Assembly (NCBI GenBank): GCA_036245805.1
Contig: BTRK01000001.1
Span: forward strand, 35,474,758-35,538,757
Length of the DNA: 64,000 nucleotides
Origin: Pristionchus mayeri
Lineage: Eukaryota > Nematoda > Chromadorea > Rhabditida > Neodiplogasteridae
Reading direction: 5' to 3'
Part shown: piece by piece, positions 48,401 through 56,982 of the stretch
Layout of the letters: each line of letters begins with the position of its first letter
Position numbering within the stretch: the first letter of the stretch is position 1
Translations under genes and position numbers: made by a program
Notes under the pieces: generated by a model
What the model was told of the DNA's origin: nothing
Database searches by the model: none
Seen by the model: only the letters and a program-made list of their open reading frames with translations

Positions 48401-51400
48401 GCCTGGTGGGGGGTGGATGGCCCGATTTACTGGGAGCTCCTACCCGAGAAGCGGATAATTACTGAATATGTCTACACTAAACAACTACGGAATCTCAAGA
48501 AGAAATTCGCACAATCTGCCCTGAACGGCAAGAAAGTGTACTATCAACACGATAACGCCCGACCCCATGTTGCACGGCAGGTCAAGCAGGAGCTGTCCAA
48601 ATAAGGCTGGATGGTTCTCCCTCATACACCGTATTCTCCTGACTTGGCCCCTTCGGATTATTGGTTGTTCTCGGATCTGACCCGTCATCTCGATCAGAGA
48701 TCCTTCATTTCCCGTGGGGCGATCGAGGCCGCACTCAAGCAATATTTTAATTCGCGCCGAGATGGGTTCTATAAGGAGGGAATCCATAAGTTGCCTGAAC
48801 GTTGGAGATTTGTCGTAGATAACAATGGTGCATATGTTTGATTTTGCTCTTGTGCTTTATTGTCAGAAGAAGGGAAATAAAAAGTGGATAAAGACTTTCT
48901 ATTCAACCTAATACTTCCCACCCTTAATAGCTCTGCCAGTATTGATGATCGTGTCCGGAAAGCCACTTCTGTCATGCATATTATGCTTCGTGCAGTAACA
49001 GTTAATAACCCCTCTATCCTTATCAAATGCTTTAAAACATATGTTCTCCCTCACATTGAATTCGCTTGCCCTTTCTGGAACCCTCATATTAAAAAACAGA
49101 GTCAGAAGCTTGAGAAAATCCAAGAAAAATTCACTCGTATTCTATACTATCGGTGTTTTCCGTCTCCGTCATATCCTCTCATTCTGGGTTCTCAAGTGTG
49201 TGGCGAGCGGTTGAGTGCGATTTCGTCTCTCCGTCTCCGGTTCCGCCCGCCCGGATTCCCTCTCCCAGACGCGTTGGCACGCGGGAGTTGTACGCCGCCA
49301 CGATGGGTCGCCACTTCTACATCGGCACCATCAACGCCAGGACGCTCGGCCCAAGGGAGAAGCAGTCGGAGATGGAACTCGCCCTCGACAAGATCAAGTG
49401 GGACGTGGTTGCAGTGCAGGAAGCCAGGATTGTGGGTTGTGCCTCGTTCAATCTTACATCCTCAGGCACTGTAGTCTACCACTCGGGCGGGCCCACTGCT
49501 TCCCATGGCGTGGCATTTTTGCTTCGACCGCAACTCGCGCGCGGAGCTGTGTTCAATGGCCTCTCCCCTCGTTTGGCCACTCTGCTCCTTCCCGACCTAC
49601 GGCTCTTCCTGGTCTGCGCTTACGCCCCTACGTCTTCCTACGATGACGACGCGTATGAAGACTTCCTAGACCAGGTTGAGACCGCCCTGCGGAGTGCCCC
49701 AAAAGGCCATATGCCAGTTCTGGTTGGTGACTTCAACTGTCGAGTGGCGAGGGAACCTGGCAATGAAAGATTTGTCGGTAACTTTGCCTCTCCCACACCG
49801 AACTCACGCGGACGCTGCTTCACTGAGCTCTGCGTGAGGAACAGACTGCGCATCCTGAACACGTTCCCCAAGAGACGGCACGGTCGAATCTGGACCTGGC
49901 GATCCCCAAACGGCTCCGCATTCCACCAAATTGACTACGTTGCAGCGCCCGCCACAGCGAGAGTAGTCAACTGTGGAGTCGTTGATCGGTTTGAGTTTGA
50001 CTCCGACCATCGCCTTGTTCGGATGTGCCTCTCCCTCCCTGGCAAGGCGAGGCAGAAAAGATGCAGGGAGCGGCTAGATTTCGATCGAACCGCTTTTACT
50101 GTCAACGCAAACCTTCTCGCGTCACTGCCCCTTGCCCGCCCCAGTTCTGCCGCCGACGCCTATACTACGGTAAAGGCTTTCACGGAGACCGCGGCAACGA
50201 ACTGCTGGAGGAAGCGCCAATCCCCTTCTTGGATCTCGAGTGGAACGCGGAAGCTCCTAGCGATGCGCCATGAATTGCAATCCAACTCCCAACAAGCTGT
50301 CGCCTACTCAGCTGCCTGCAAAGCTGCCCGGACGAGTTTCGTCGATGACATCAGGAAGCGAAAGGAGGCGCAAGCACGGCAAGCAGCAACCATGGGAAGG
50401 AGCATCGTGAAGAGCATGCTGAGTCTGCAAACCTCAAAGAAGCGCCTTCTAGTTCCCCACCCTGTAACTGGTGCTCTCTCTCAAGCAGCTACCAAGACAG
50501 TGGTCCAGAGCTTCTTTGACGGTCTCTACACCCCTGCAGTTCCGTGTCCACTCCCAGTCCCTCCTCAGCCTCTGGATCCCCTTCCTCCCTTCCTACCCGA
50601 TGAGGTCAGCAAAGCGATGTCCCAACTCAAGTGTGGTCACTCACCCGGTTCGGATGGCATTCTCCCTGATATGCTATACCACTCTCGAAACCACCTTGCT
50701 CCCGTTATCGCTGATCTACTCAACTATCTGGTAGATGGAGAGGCTGTTCCAAGCGACCTGACCGAAGCAATTGTCACTCTTCTGCACAAGAAAGGAGACC
50801 CTACCAACATTGGGAACTTCCGTCCCATCTCCCTCCTCACCGTTTCCCTGAAGACAATGACCAAAGTCATTCTTCAGAGACTCGAAACTGTGCTTGAAGA
50901 AACAGAGTCCTCGACCCAAACCGGCTTCCGGCGCGGCTACAGTACTCTCGACAACCTGCATGCCATCAAGCAGGTCGCTGAAAGAACCTCCGAGTACGGT
51001 ATCCCAATCTACTTGGCGTTCGTCGACTTCAAGAAGGCGTTCGACTGTGTGGAGTGGAATGCCTGCTGGCAAGCCCTCTACTCGTTCGGAGCCCATCCCT
51101 CCCTCGTCCACATGTTGCGCCGTCTCTACGAGTCCTCCTCTACACTCATTCGAGTTAATGAGGAGCTCGTTCCTGTGACTGTGCGTCGAGGAGTCCGCCA
51201 AGGGGATACCCTCTCCCCTCGTCTCTTCAACGCAGTGCTACGATCAGCCATGGACAACATTGACTGGGAGTCAGATGGAATTAGAATCGACGGAAGGAAC
51301 CTTTGCCACTTGGAGTATGCCGATGACGTGGCTCTCGTTGCCAAATCTCGACCCGAGCTGGAACGAATGCTGAAGAAGGTGATGGACGCGTGCAGCCGAG

Positions 51401-54400
51401 TTGGTCTCGAAGTGAATGCAAGCAAGACCAACCTCCTCACCTCCTGCACCTCTACCCGCAATCCAATAATCATCGGCAATCTGCGATTCGAATTCGTCGA
51501 TAGCGCCACCTATCTCGGAGGAAGAATAGCTCTTCCCTTGGATCATTCCGACGAAATAGAACACCGGATTCGATTAGGGTGGCTGGCCTGGAGTAAGCTC
51601 TCGCACCTCCTATCTTCTCGAATTCTGTCCATCAAGATCAGGAGGAGAGTCTTCGAGAGCTGCATCACGGCTACAGTTCTCTATGGGTGTGAAGTATGGG
51701 CTCTGAGATCTAGCGAGAAGGAGAGGCTGAGAGTCACCCAGAGGAAGATGGAAAGAAAGATGCTTGGAGTCACGCTGAGGGACAGATGGAGCGTTTCCGC
51801 CTGATAAGATAAATTGATTGATTGATATCCTCTTGGTCTACCATCCTATTCTCAACGTCTGTCTTTCCTGGGTCTTCAAGCGCTTTTTGAGAGGAGAGTC
51901 ACTTATTATTTAGTCCTGGCCCGTAGGATTATGTATGGAGACACCATACTCGATAGAAGTAATTTTTTCCTGTTTGCTCCCCTAAGAGAAAGGACCAACA
52001 ACTTTGGAATCCATATTGAGAAAACCAAATCGACACCTCGATACCACTGTTTTTCTCGTAGAGTTTCTAGGATTTTAAACGCTCTTCCTACCCATGTATT
52101 GTCATCTCCCAGCATCCCTGTTTACAAAAGAGATTAAGAGCTCTTCAATTTGATTTTAGTAAATATATTTTCCAATAGTACTTCCCTCCACTACTTCCCA
52201 TTCCCATTCCCATAGTCTCCATACCTCCACCCTTCATCCTCGCCCCCTCCCCCTATTTAGAGATCTTCTGACGCTGGATCTCGGAGCAGAGTCTACCTGG
52301 TCTACATCGAGTGCCCCCTCCTCGATAAAACTCCCCATCAGACCAGACGAAGACAGATGAGACCAGCCGATTGGATCTTCTCATTTTACGATTGCACCTC
52401 CATCCCCCCATCCCCCACATTCCTCCCTTCTTATCGTATTCCTTCATTCGTATTTCTTCCTCAGTGTGAGGAGAGTCAACACTCTTGTATCTCAACGCTT
52501 AAGTAATTATTCGTCTTCCGTTGCGCCGCCGAGCGTAGATAAAATATATAATATAATGAAAGAGTCAAATTTTTAGTTTTGCCGTAATTCCTCCTTTTAA
52601 TGCGGGGCCGTAATGAGCTCGAAGAAGCTCGTTTAGGATGGGAAAAGGAACTTTGGAAAGGGACAGAAAGGATGAAATACAAGAATAGGAATTATCGATA
52701 TACCTCCTCTATAATATGATTTTTTTGGATTTTCTGTGTGATGTTTTTGGAATATTCCGTAACTTCCGCATCAATAATTTCTGCAACCCCCATTTACTGA
52801 GGCCATACACATTATAGGGGCACTATGAAAATTTCGCGCATTTATTTGTACAAATATCAGGCTGATTCATAATTTTTTTCCAATTTCAACTTGCGAAGGT
52901 TTTCACATGTTCCGGTCATTGGTTCAAATTAATTTTCTTCTTGATCCCACATATTATGAGTGCATGAATACTCTCTTTAGCGCACTCTAGTACACCTATT
53001 GAGAGCGCCGTGTGGCCATAGTCCTAGTTGCCTCGAGTACGAATTTCGGTATGAGTTTAACAGAGCTTAGCTTTCCAGTATGTCGTGACTGGGAGAAATC
53101 TTCAACAAAATAGTGAAGTGTGATGAACGTACATCACAAATAAACATCTGAATCGGGTTTGGCGCAAAAGACCTGCTCACAATCGGTACTAATTTCGAAG
53201 TTGGGTTTAGTTAATAGTTACCAAAATGAGTTCCTATCACTGCGCTTCCGTACACATTCTCCTATCGAAATCAAACCTATCTCAGCATAACTCTTCTTAC
53301 ATTATGAGCTTTTATTTGCTTTATGGTGGGCCTTCCCTATTGCAATCAAAAACTGCACTTATCAACATGTTTAAGCTGAAATTTGCACATCGGAATCAGT
53401 GTATTTCAGAGCTTCCTGATCAGATGATAGACATAGGTCCCAAGTTTTTGTGTTTGATAGCATCAGCTACAATTGAACTATCCCTCAGCAGCTTCAAATA
53501 GGTACGGGATACCTGCGCATTCAGAAAATTGACTCTAAAAATTATCAACAAAAGTAATTTTTATTATCGGATAGAGCACGCTACGCTTTTCACCCATTGG
53601 ATTGCGAAGCCAGGCAAGGGAAGCCCCGTCTTGAATTGCCAATGCTACTGTTCTATCGTGATTTTTAACAAAAAACAGGGTTTTTAGGCTTATACAAAAC
53701 AGGGTTTTTGTAGGCTTATACATTGATATTATATTTATTCTTAAAATTGCAGACCTTAATTTCTGGAATAGTTCAACCAGGGAGAAGGTTCGATGTACCG
53801 CTTCTGATGAGCTTGTTTCTGGATGCGGCACCAGCAGAAAGTCACACTACGTGCGGGTGAGGAATATTTCGAATTTCGCGAATTTTTTCTCCAATTGTAA
53901 GTAGTAACTGGGAAATTCCACTGGGATCCCACTGGGAAAGGCACTAAAAGTCACTATCCCTGTGGGATCCCAGTGGAATTTCCCAGTTGGTACCGTGCAG
54001 GTATCACATGGGGAAACTTTTACCAGAGTCGGAGAGATTGAGCACGTCACTACGCCTGTAAAATACCAGTTCCTATATGTGCTCTGTTGAATATTCTTGG
54101 AATAAGTTGTAAAAAAGCGCATAATACATCTCATTCCTCTTCTATTCAGTGATCATATCAAACGTATAATCAAAGATCAAAGATCATCTTTTAGGCCCAC
54201 TACGATCTGTATTATGGATCTGATACGAAACGTCTCTGTGAGGTGGAGCGATTTCTCTCTCAGCGTCTGGGATGCAAAGAAGGACACAGATCACTCGGTG
54301 ATTATTCAAATTATTTTCGTATTCATCGTACACCACAAGAGTGCCTCATCAAGAGATTAATAAGAGTTGCATATCATTGGTAATAGTGATTATGATCAAT

Positions 54401-55252
54401 ATTAGAATATATTCGGAATTATTGTCCCTGCAAAAAATCCGTTAGGAAGAATCCCACACTCTGCTGTGTAGCATAACTTGTTGTAAAAAGAGCAAATGTT
54501 TGAGGCAATGAATTAATAACATAAAATTGCAGCACATCGAATCTGTCTCGAGTGCCCGAATGATTCTCGACTGTTCAAGGGGAGAAGCGCACTGCTAGGG
54601 CACATACGAGAGGTATGGATAACAATTGTATCTATCTTATTTTTGTAACTTCTCTTCACTCCATCACCCCTAAATTAACCCTAAATTTGGGTAGAATCTA
54701 CCTATTCTGTACCACAACACATAATATACTATTCGCATCTCGTCGCGCTTTCGAGCGAAAACAAAATATATCTTATTTTTCTTTAACTAACTCAATTGTA
54801 CCAAGCTCAAAGGAAAAAGTTGATTACAGGCTCACCCAATGAAGTTTCACGAGCTTCAGTGGGCGTACATGGAGATCGCAAAGGACAAGAAAATCGCCGA
54901 CCAGACGACCCACGCAGCACTGGTCAGTTCGAATTTAGTAGCCTTTAGAGGGCACTAGGTCGGGTGAGAACTATGAAGCTATGCGGCCTCTGCTATTTGA
55001 AAAGCGGCATGACATAGTTCTCATCCGAGCTTGGCCCCCCTAAGGGCATTCAAAAATGCCTTGATCAGAGTAACATAACAAGCAATTGCAATTAAAAGAT
55101 TAGATGGATAGATACGCCCGAATTTTAAAATTAGTCATGAACTGAAATGTCGGCGTTGTTTTTAGATGCCCTCATCTTCGTCTACTTCTGAATCTCCGAT
55201 CAACGAACCTGCTAAGCGACGTCGTGGACGTCCATCTAAGAACTCGACATGA
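42420..55252 (+). CDS. Unrecognised zinc-finger-like protein, copy 2, split by a transposon nest
   Basis: Exons: 42420-42473, 42620-42667, 42724-42777, 42845-43036, 43584-43655, 43723-43902, 44599-44760, 45055-45216, then 53753-53856, 54195-54297, 54533-54612, 54830-54922, 55166-55252. The start (MSSIEDNDVAF) and HAYKIPYK match the sister copies. Two Ala/Gln-rich exons and two nearly identical acidic exons (EEYSAEDEHDEE) reflect internal duplications. The 3' exons give RCTASDEL (second Cys of CxxC replaced by Ser), CEVERFL, ICLECPND...LLGHIREAHP (C2H2-like) and a tail with RRRGRPSK, an AT-hook-like motif. Exon 45055-45216 ends in phase 0 but 53,753 needs phase 1, so an exon is missing where 8.5 kb of mostly LINE DNA now lies. 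It may be dead. Function is unknown; DNA binding is inferred from the motifs. Confidence 0.6.
42845..44100 (+). repeat. Tandem duplication of a Gln/Ala-rich exon with its intron
   Basis: Exons 42,845-43,036 and 43,723-43,902 both begin with a Pro-Val and share CTTTTGCGGAAT-like and TCTCGCCGAGC blocks. The following introns share GATTAAGCATCCACTACGTT and CCAAAGCTGGATGCTA (about 43,317-43,370 and 44,024-44,070). Confidence 0.8.
43058..43155. repeat. ~95-bp hairpin element in an intron of copy 2
   Basis: GAGCAACAGTCTGACTCTCT opens it and GAGAGTCAGATCG...TTGCTC closes it, around CTCTCTCGCTTTCTCTAACC and GGCGAGAGAG. Confidence 0.8.
44285..44382. repeat. MITE of the CACTAGGTCGGATGAGAAC family
   Basis: Left GCACTAGGTCCGATGAGAAC and TATGAAGT; right ACTTCATAGTTCTCATCCGA and TCTAGATC. 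The close relative at 54,949-55,037 shares both ends. Confidence 0.75.
44506..45430 (+). repeat. ~460-bp tandem duplication carrying an acidic exon
   Basis: Copies at about 44,506-44,961 and 44,962-45,430 are nearly identical, from CTCTCATTCCATTCGAACCC through the 162-bp exon to TTACATTCACATCTTTACTA. The two exons differ by only a few bases (for example Glu to Asp in DEEEKE/DEEDKE and Leu to Gln in DFLRC/DFQRC). The duplication is recent. Confidence 0.92.
47662..48911 (+). mobile_element. Mariner transposon (1,250 bp) with a dead transposase
   Basis: Ends TTAGGTTGAACAGAAAGTCT and AGACTTTCTATTCAACCTAA are near inverses, with TA duplicated at 47,660-61 and 48,912-13. The transposase is readable from about 47,890 to 48,841: NWYQLFEKGDFSMDD with a GRPPE-type linker, WVDVNETPQ (mariner WVPHELT-like region displaced), YQHDNARPHVA and YSPDLAPSDYWLF. 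The spacing from the second Asp to the last Asp is 34 residues (D34D). Lesions: a frameshift near 48,090-48,135, Val in place of the first catalytic Asp (codon 48,294-48,296, ITGVEKWV) and a TAA at 48,602-48,604. It cannot supply its own transposase. Confidence 0.92.
49180..51824 (+). mobile_element. RTE-clade LINE inserted into the CR1-like LINE
   Basis: It is flanked by a 9-bp target-site duplication ATATCCTCT (49,171-49,179 and 51,825-51,833) and ends in a short TTGATTGATTGA tail, as RTE elements do. It is not framed by terminal repeats. It is oriented like its host LINE. The single long frame is intact, so this is probably the youngest insertion in the nest. Confidence 0.92.
49303..51804 (+). 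CDS. RTE-type polyprotein: AP endonuclease plus reverse transcriptase
   Basis: An 833-aa product if it starts at MGRHFYIGTINARTLG. The frame is open upstream to 49,153, but that part is host LINE and element 5' leader. Residues 1-240 are an AP-like endonuclease (INARTLG, DVVAVQEARI, YAPTSSYDDD, VGDFNCRV, IDYV, SDHRLVR). Residues about 440-760 are a reverse transcriptase (GFRRGYSTLDNL, AFVDFKKAFDCVEW, RRGVRQGDTLSPRLFN, LEYADDVALVA). It then reads YGCEVWALRSSEKERLR and MLGVTLRDRW, and stops soon after; related RTE proteins usually continue further, so the C-terminus looks shortened. It nicks target DNA and copies element RNA at the nick. All key catalytic motifs are present. Confidence 0.93.
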   Translation: MGRHFYIGTINARTLGPREKQSEMELALDKIKWDVVAVQEARIVGCASFNLTSSGTVVYHSGGPTASHGVAFLLRPQLARGAVFNGLSPRLATLLLPDLRLFLVCAYAPTSSYDDDAYEDFLDQVETALRSAPKGHMPVLVGDFNCRVAREPGNERFVGNFASPTPNSRGRCFTELCVRNRLRILNTFPKRRHGRIWTWRSPNGSAFHQIDYVAAPATARVVNCGVVDRFEFDSDHRLVRMCLSLPGKARQKRCRERLDFDRTAFTVNANLLASLPLARPSSAADAYTTVKAFTETAATNCWRKRQSPSWISSGTRKLLAMRHELQSNSQQAVAYSAACKAARTSFVDDIRKRKEAQARQAATMGRSIVKSMLSLQTSKKRLLVPHPVTGALSQAATKTVVQSFFDGLYTPAVPCPLPVPPQPLDPLPPFLPDEVSKAMSQLKCGHSPGSDGILPDMLYHSRNHLAPVIADLLNYLVDGEAVPSDLTEAIVTLLHKKGDPTNIGNFRPISLLTVSLKTMTKVILQRLETVLEETESSTQTGFRRGYSTLDNLHAIKQVAERTSEYGIPIYLAFVDFKKAFDCVEWNACWQALYSFGAHPSLVHMLRRLYESSSTLIRVNEELVPVTVRRGVRQGDTLSPRLFNAVLRSAMDNIDWESDGIRIDGRNLCHLEYADDVALVAKSRPELERMLKKVMDACSRVGLEVNASKTNLLTSCTSTRNPIIIGNLRFEFVDSATYLGGRIALPLDHSDEIEHRIRLGWLAWSKLSHLLSSRILSIKIRRRVFESCITATVLYGCEVWALRSSEKERLRVTQRKMERKMLGVTLRDRWSVSA
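52138..53752. other. Rest of the split intron, nothing recognised
   Basis: Between the end of the CR1-like LINE and the next exon of zinc-finger-like copy 2 there is AT-rich sequence. I looked here for the exon needed to restore phase (an exon ending in phase 1, like 36,155-36,254 or 59,334-59,427 in the sister copies) and did not find it. A duplicated AACAGGGTTTTT word occurs at about 53,675-53,720. Confidence 0.45.
53906..53988. repeat. Palindrome of GGGAAATTCCACTGGGATCC type
   Basis: AACTGGGAAATTCCACTGGG on the left is inverse to CCCAGTGGAATTTCCCAGTT on the right, with GGATCCCAC also repeated inside. It lies in the intron after exon 53,753-53,856. Confidence 0.85.
54949..55037. repeat. 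MITE of the CACTAGGTCGGATGAGAAC family
   Basis: GGGCACTAGGTCGGGTGAGA at the left and TAGTTCTCATCCGAGCTTGG at the right are inverse. Inner TATGCGGCC faces GCGGCATGA. It sits in the last-but-one intron of zinc-finger-like copy 2. Confidence 0.75.
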
Positions 55253-56982
55253 ACGCTGCCCCCCATCCTTCCTCTATATTCTTCCCTGCATTATCAGTTT
55301 TTACTCGTTGAATACTTTTTTTTCAGTTTCCACAACATAACATTGTGAAGAATTAAATTCGCAAAGCCCAATCTGTTTCTTGATAATTCAAATTGTTTTG
55401 GTGAATAATTTATTTATAGAAGAACAAAAATATTTAACGAATTGCTGTTCCACAAAAGCATTCATAAACATTTTCTGTATTCTTCAAATGAATAAATGGC
55501 AGGCTCTTCAATGCGTCAGGCATCCGTCAAACTTTCACGAATATTTCCCTCTACTACCCTTGGCAGATAAATATTATAAATTGAATTGAATTGAATTAAA
55601 TAGTAGAGTTCAAGAAATGAAAACAAGGATTTTGCGCACTCTCTAGCCAATCGATCGGTCGAGAGAGCGTGGAGACTGATGAGACGGCGACCCGAATAGC
55701 CAACTCTATTGGTTAAGCAATGAGCACGATCATCATCATCGTCATCATCATCATGAACGTCGTGATCATCGTGAACGTCTCCGTTGCTCAATCGCCTTCT
55801 CATCTCTCCGCGCTCTGGGCGAAACGGACAGAATTAGAATTGCTTTTGGCTTGTTGCATCCACTAAAAAGAAATCAGTGATTGCAATATTCCTCTCCCCT
55901 CGGTGATATATCAAAGACTGAATGACGTTATAGTTCTCATCCGACCTCCCTCTCTTTCTACCTCACTCTCCTCTACCTTTCCTTCTCTTCTTCAAGAACA
56001 TTTTCCTCGTCAATTGGTATGAGGATGTCCCATGACCATTTCTACACTCGTGTGATGTGGAATACTCAGAAGGGATTCTGCATGATCCGCCAATCTGTTA
56101 CATTATCTCATCATCTCCTTTCTCTGTTTCTATATCTCTCTTCCCTCAGCATTTTCAAGAGGATACTAGAAACTGACGGAATGATTATGCCCTTTGGTCT
56201 CACACCTTTTCTCTAGACATTTTTATAGGGGTAGGCCCTCGTTTCTCACTGTTCTTTATGTGCCTTGGAAGCGTTACGTTTCATCCCGCTTTCTCTCACA
56301 CTTGTCAGACCGATATTCCCCAGCCCCATCACAAGGGTAACAATCTGCACCTGTAAGTGCCTGTCAGATGATCGATGTCTGTTCATCTTTCGTACAAAGA
56401 GAGATCTTCCAGCTTGCCCTTTCTTCAGGTTTTCTCTATTTCTGAGTCATTTCTGAAGCGGAACGTGAAACAATTCTTCAAAGGATATTTTATGCTGCAT
56501 TAAGAAATGCACGGAAATCCAATTTCCTGGCGGAAATTGGGATGTTGGGCATCTGTCGAAGCACTAGTCTGTGGTTGGTATTAGGGAGCAATCGTCTGTT
56601 TCTCCTTAGCCCCTCCTACTTCGCCCGCTTCTCTGCTCCTTTCAGTCTGTACTCCCCCCCCCTTTCTCTTTCTCTCGTCGGTTAGACAGTTTCAGAGAGT
56701 AGGGCGCAAATGAATTCGTGCAATTTCCATCTCCTCTTAAGAGGAATGGCCTGCCACCCGGTACTAACTCAGCCTGGAAGTCTAGACGTCTAGAGTGCTT
56801 TGGCCTACGTCAGCCATTCTCTTCCACTACCCTATCCTCTGCGTTTTCCCAATATCCACCTCTTGCTCCCCCGCTTTTCTTATTTGCTGCCATTTTCTCC
56901 GCTTCGCCGTTCGTTTCGTCGCTTTTCCTGCATATAAATCAATTGCGCAAAATTTCAGCTCTTTGAAGATTAAAGCTGAACA
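55253..56982. other. Intergenic region between zinc-finger-like copies 2 and 3
   Basis: No gene seen. It includes the palindromic element at 55,601-55,710, a CATCAT-rich patch at 55,730-55,780, a fragment ATAGTTCTCATCCGACCTCC (about 55,930) of the CACTAGGTCGGATGA family, and pyrimidine-rich DNA up to the start of copy 3. Confidence 0.5.
55601..55710. repeat. Palindromic element with TAGTAGAGTT ends, copy 2
   Basis: TAGTAGAGTTCAAGAAA opens it as at 13,553, and AACTCTATT closes it. The middle holds GCACTCTCTAGCC facing GAGAGAGCGT. Confidence 0.6.

Larger units (their letters stand above)
45431..52137 (+). mobile_element. CR1-like LINE, 5'-truncated, frameshifted and twice interrupted
   Basis: Endonuclease marks: NARSLVNK and DIVFITESWL (45,515-45,620), then GDFNSDI and SDHFGI after a frameshift near 45,650. 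Reverse transcriptase marks: SYRPVSIL, QHGFR, YLDFSRAFD, GEPQGSVLGP and YADDIKIY (46,860-47,460), after a second frameshift near 46,800 where an 18-bp direct repeat occurs. The C-terminal thumb-like part continues at 48,914-49,179 and 51,834-52,137 (ending PIPVYKRD-stop near 52,136). A mariner (47,662-48,911) and an RTE LINE (49,180-51,824) split it. This is an APE-type non-LTR element of the CR1/jockey group, now inactive. The left boundary is approximate. Confidence 0.85.

Noticed and set aside
49215..49646. Second coding frame overlapping the RTE endonuclease
   Set aside because: It is a shadow of the 833-aa frame in GC-rich DNA and carries no family motif.
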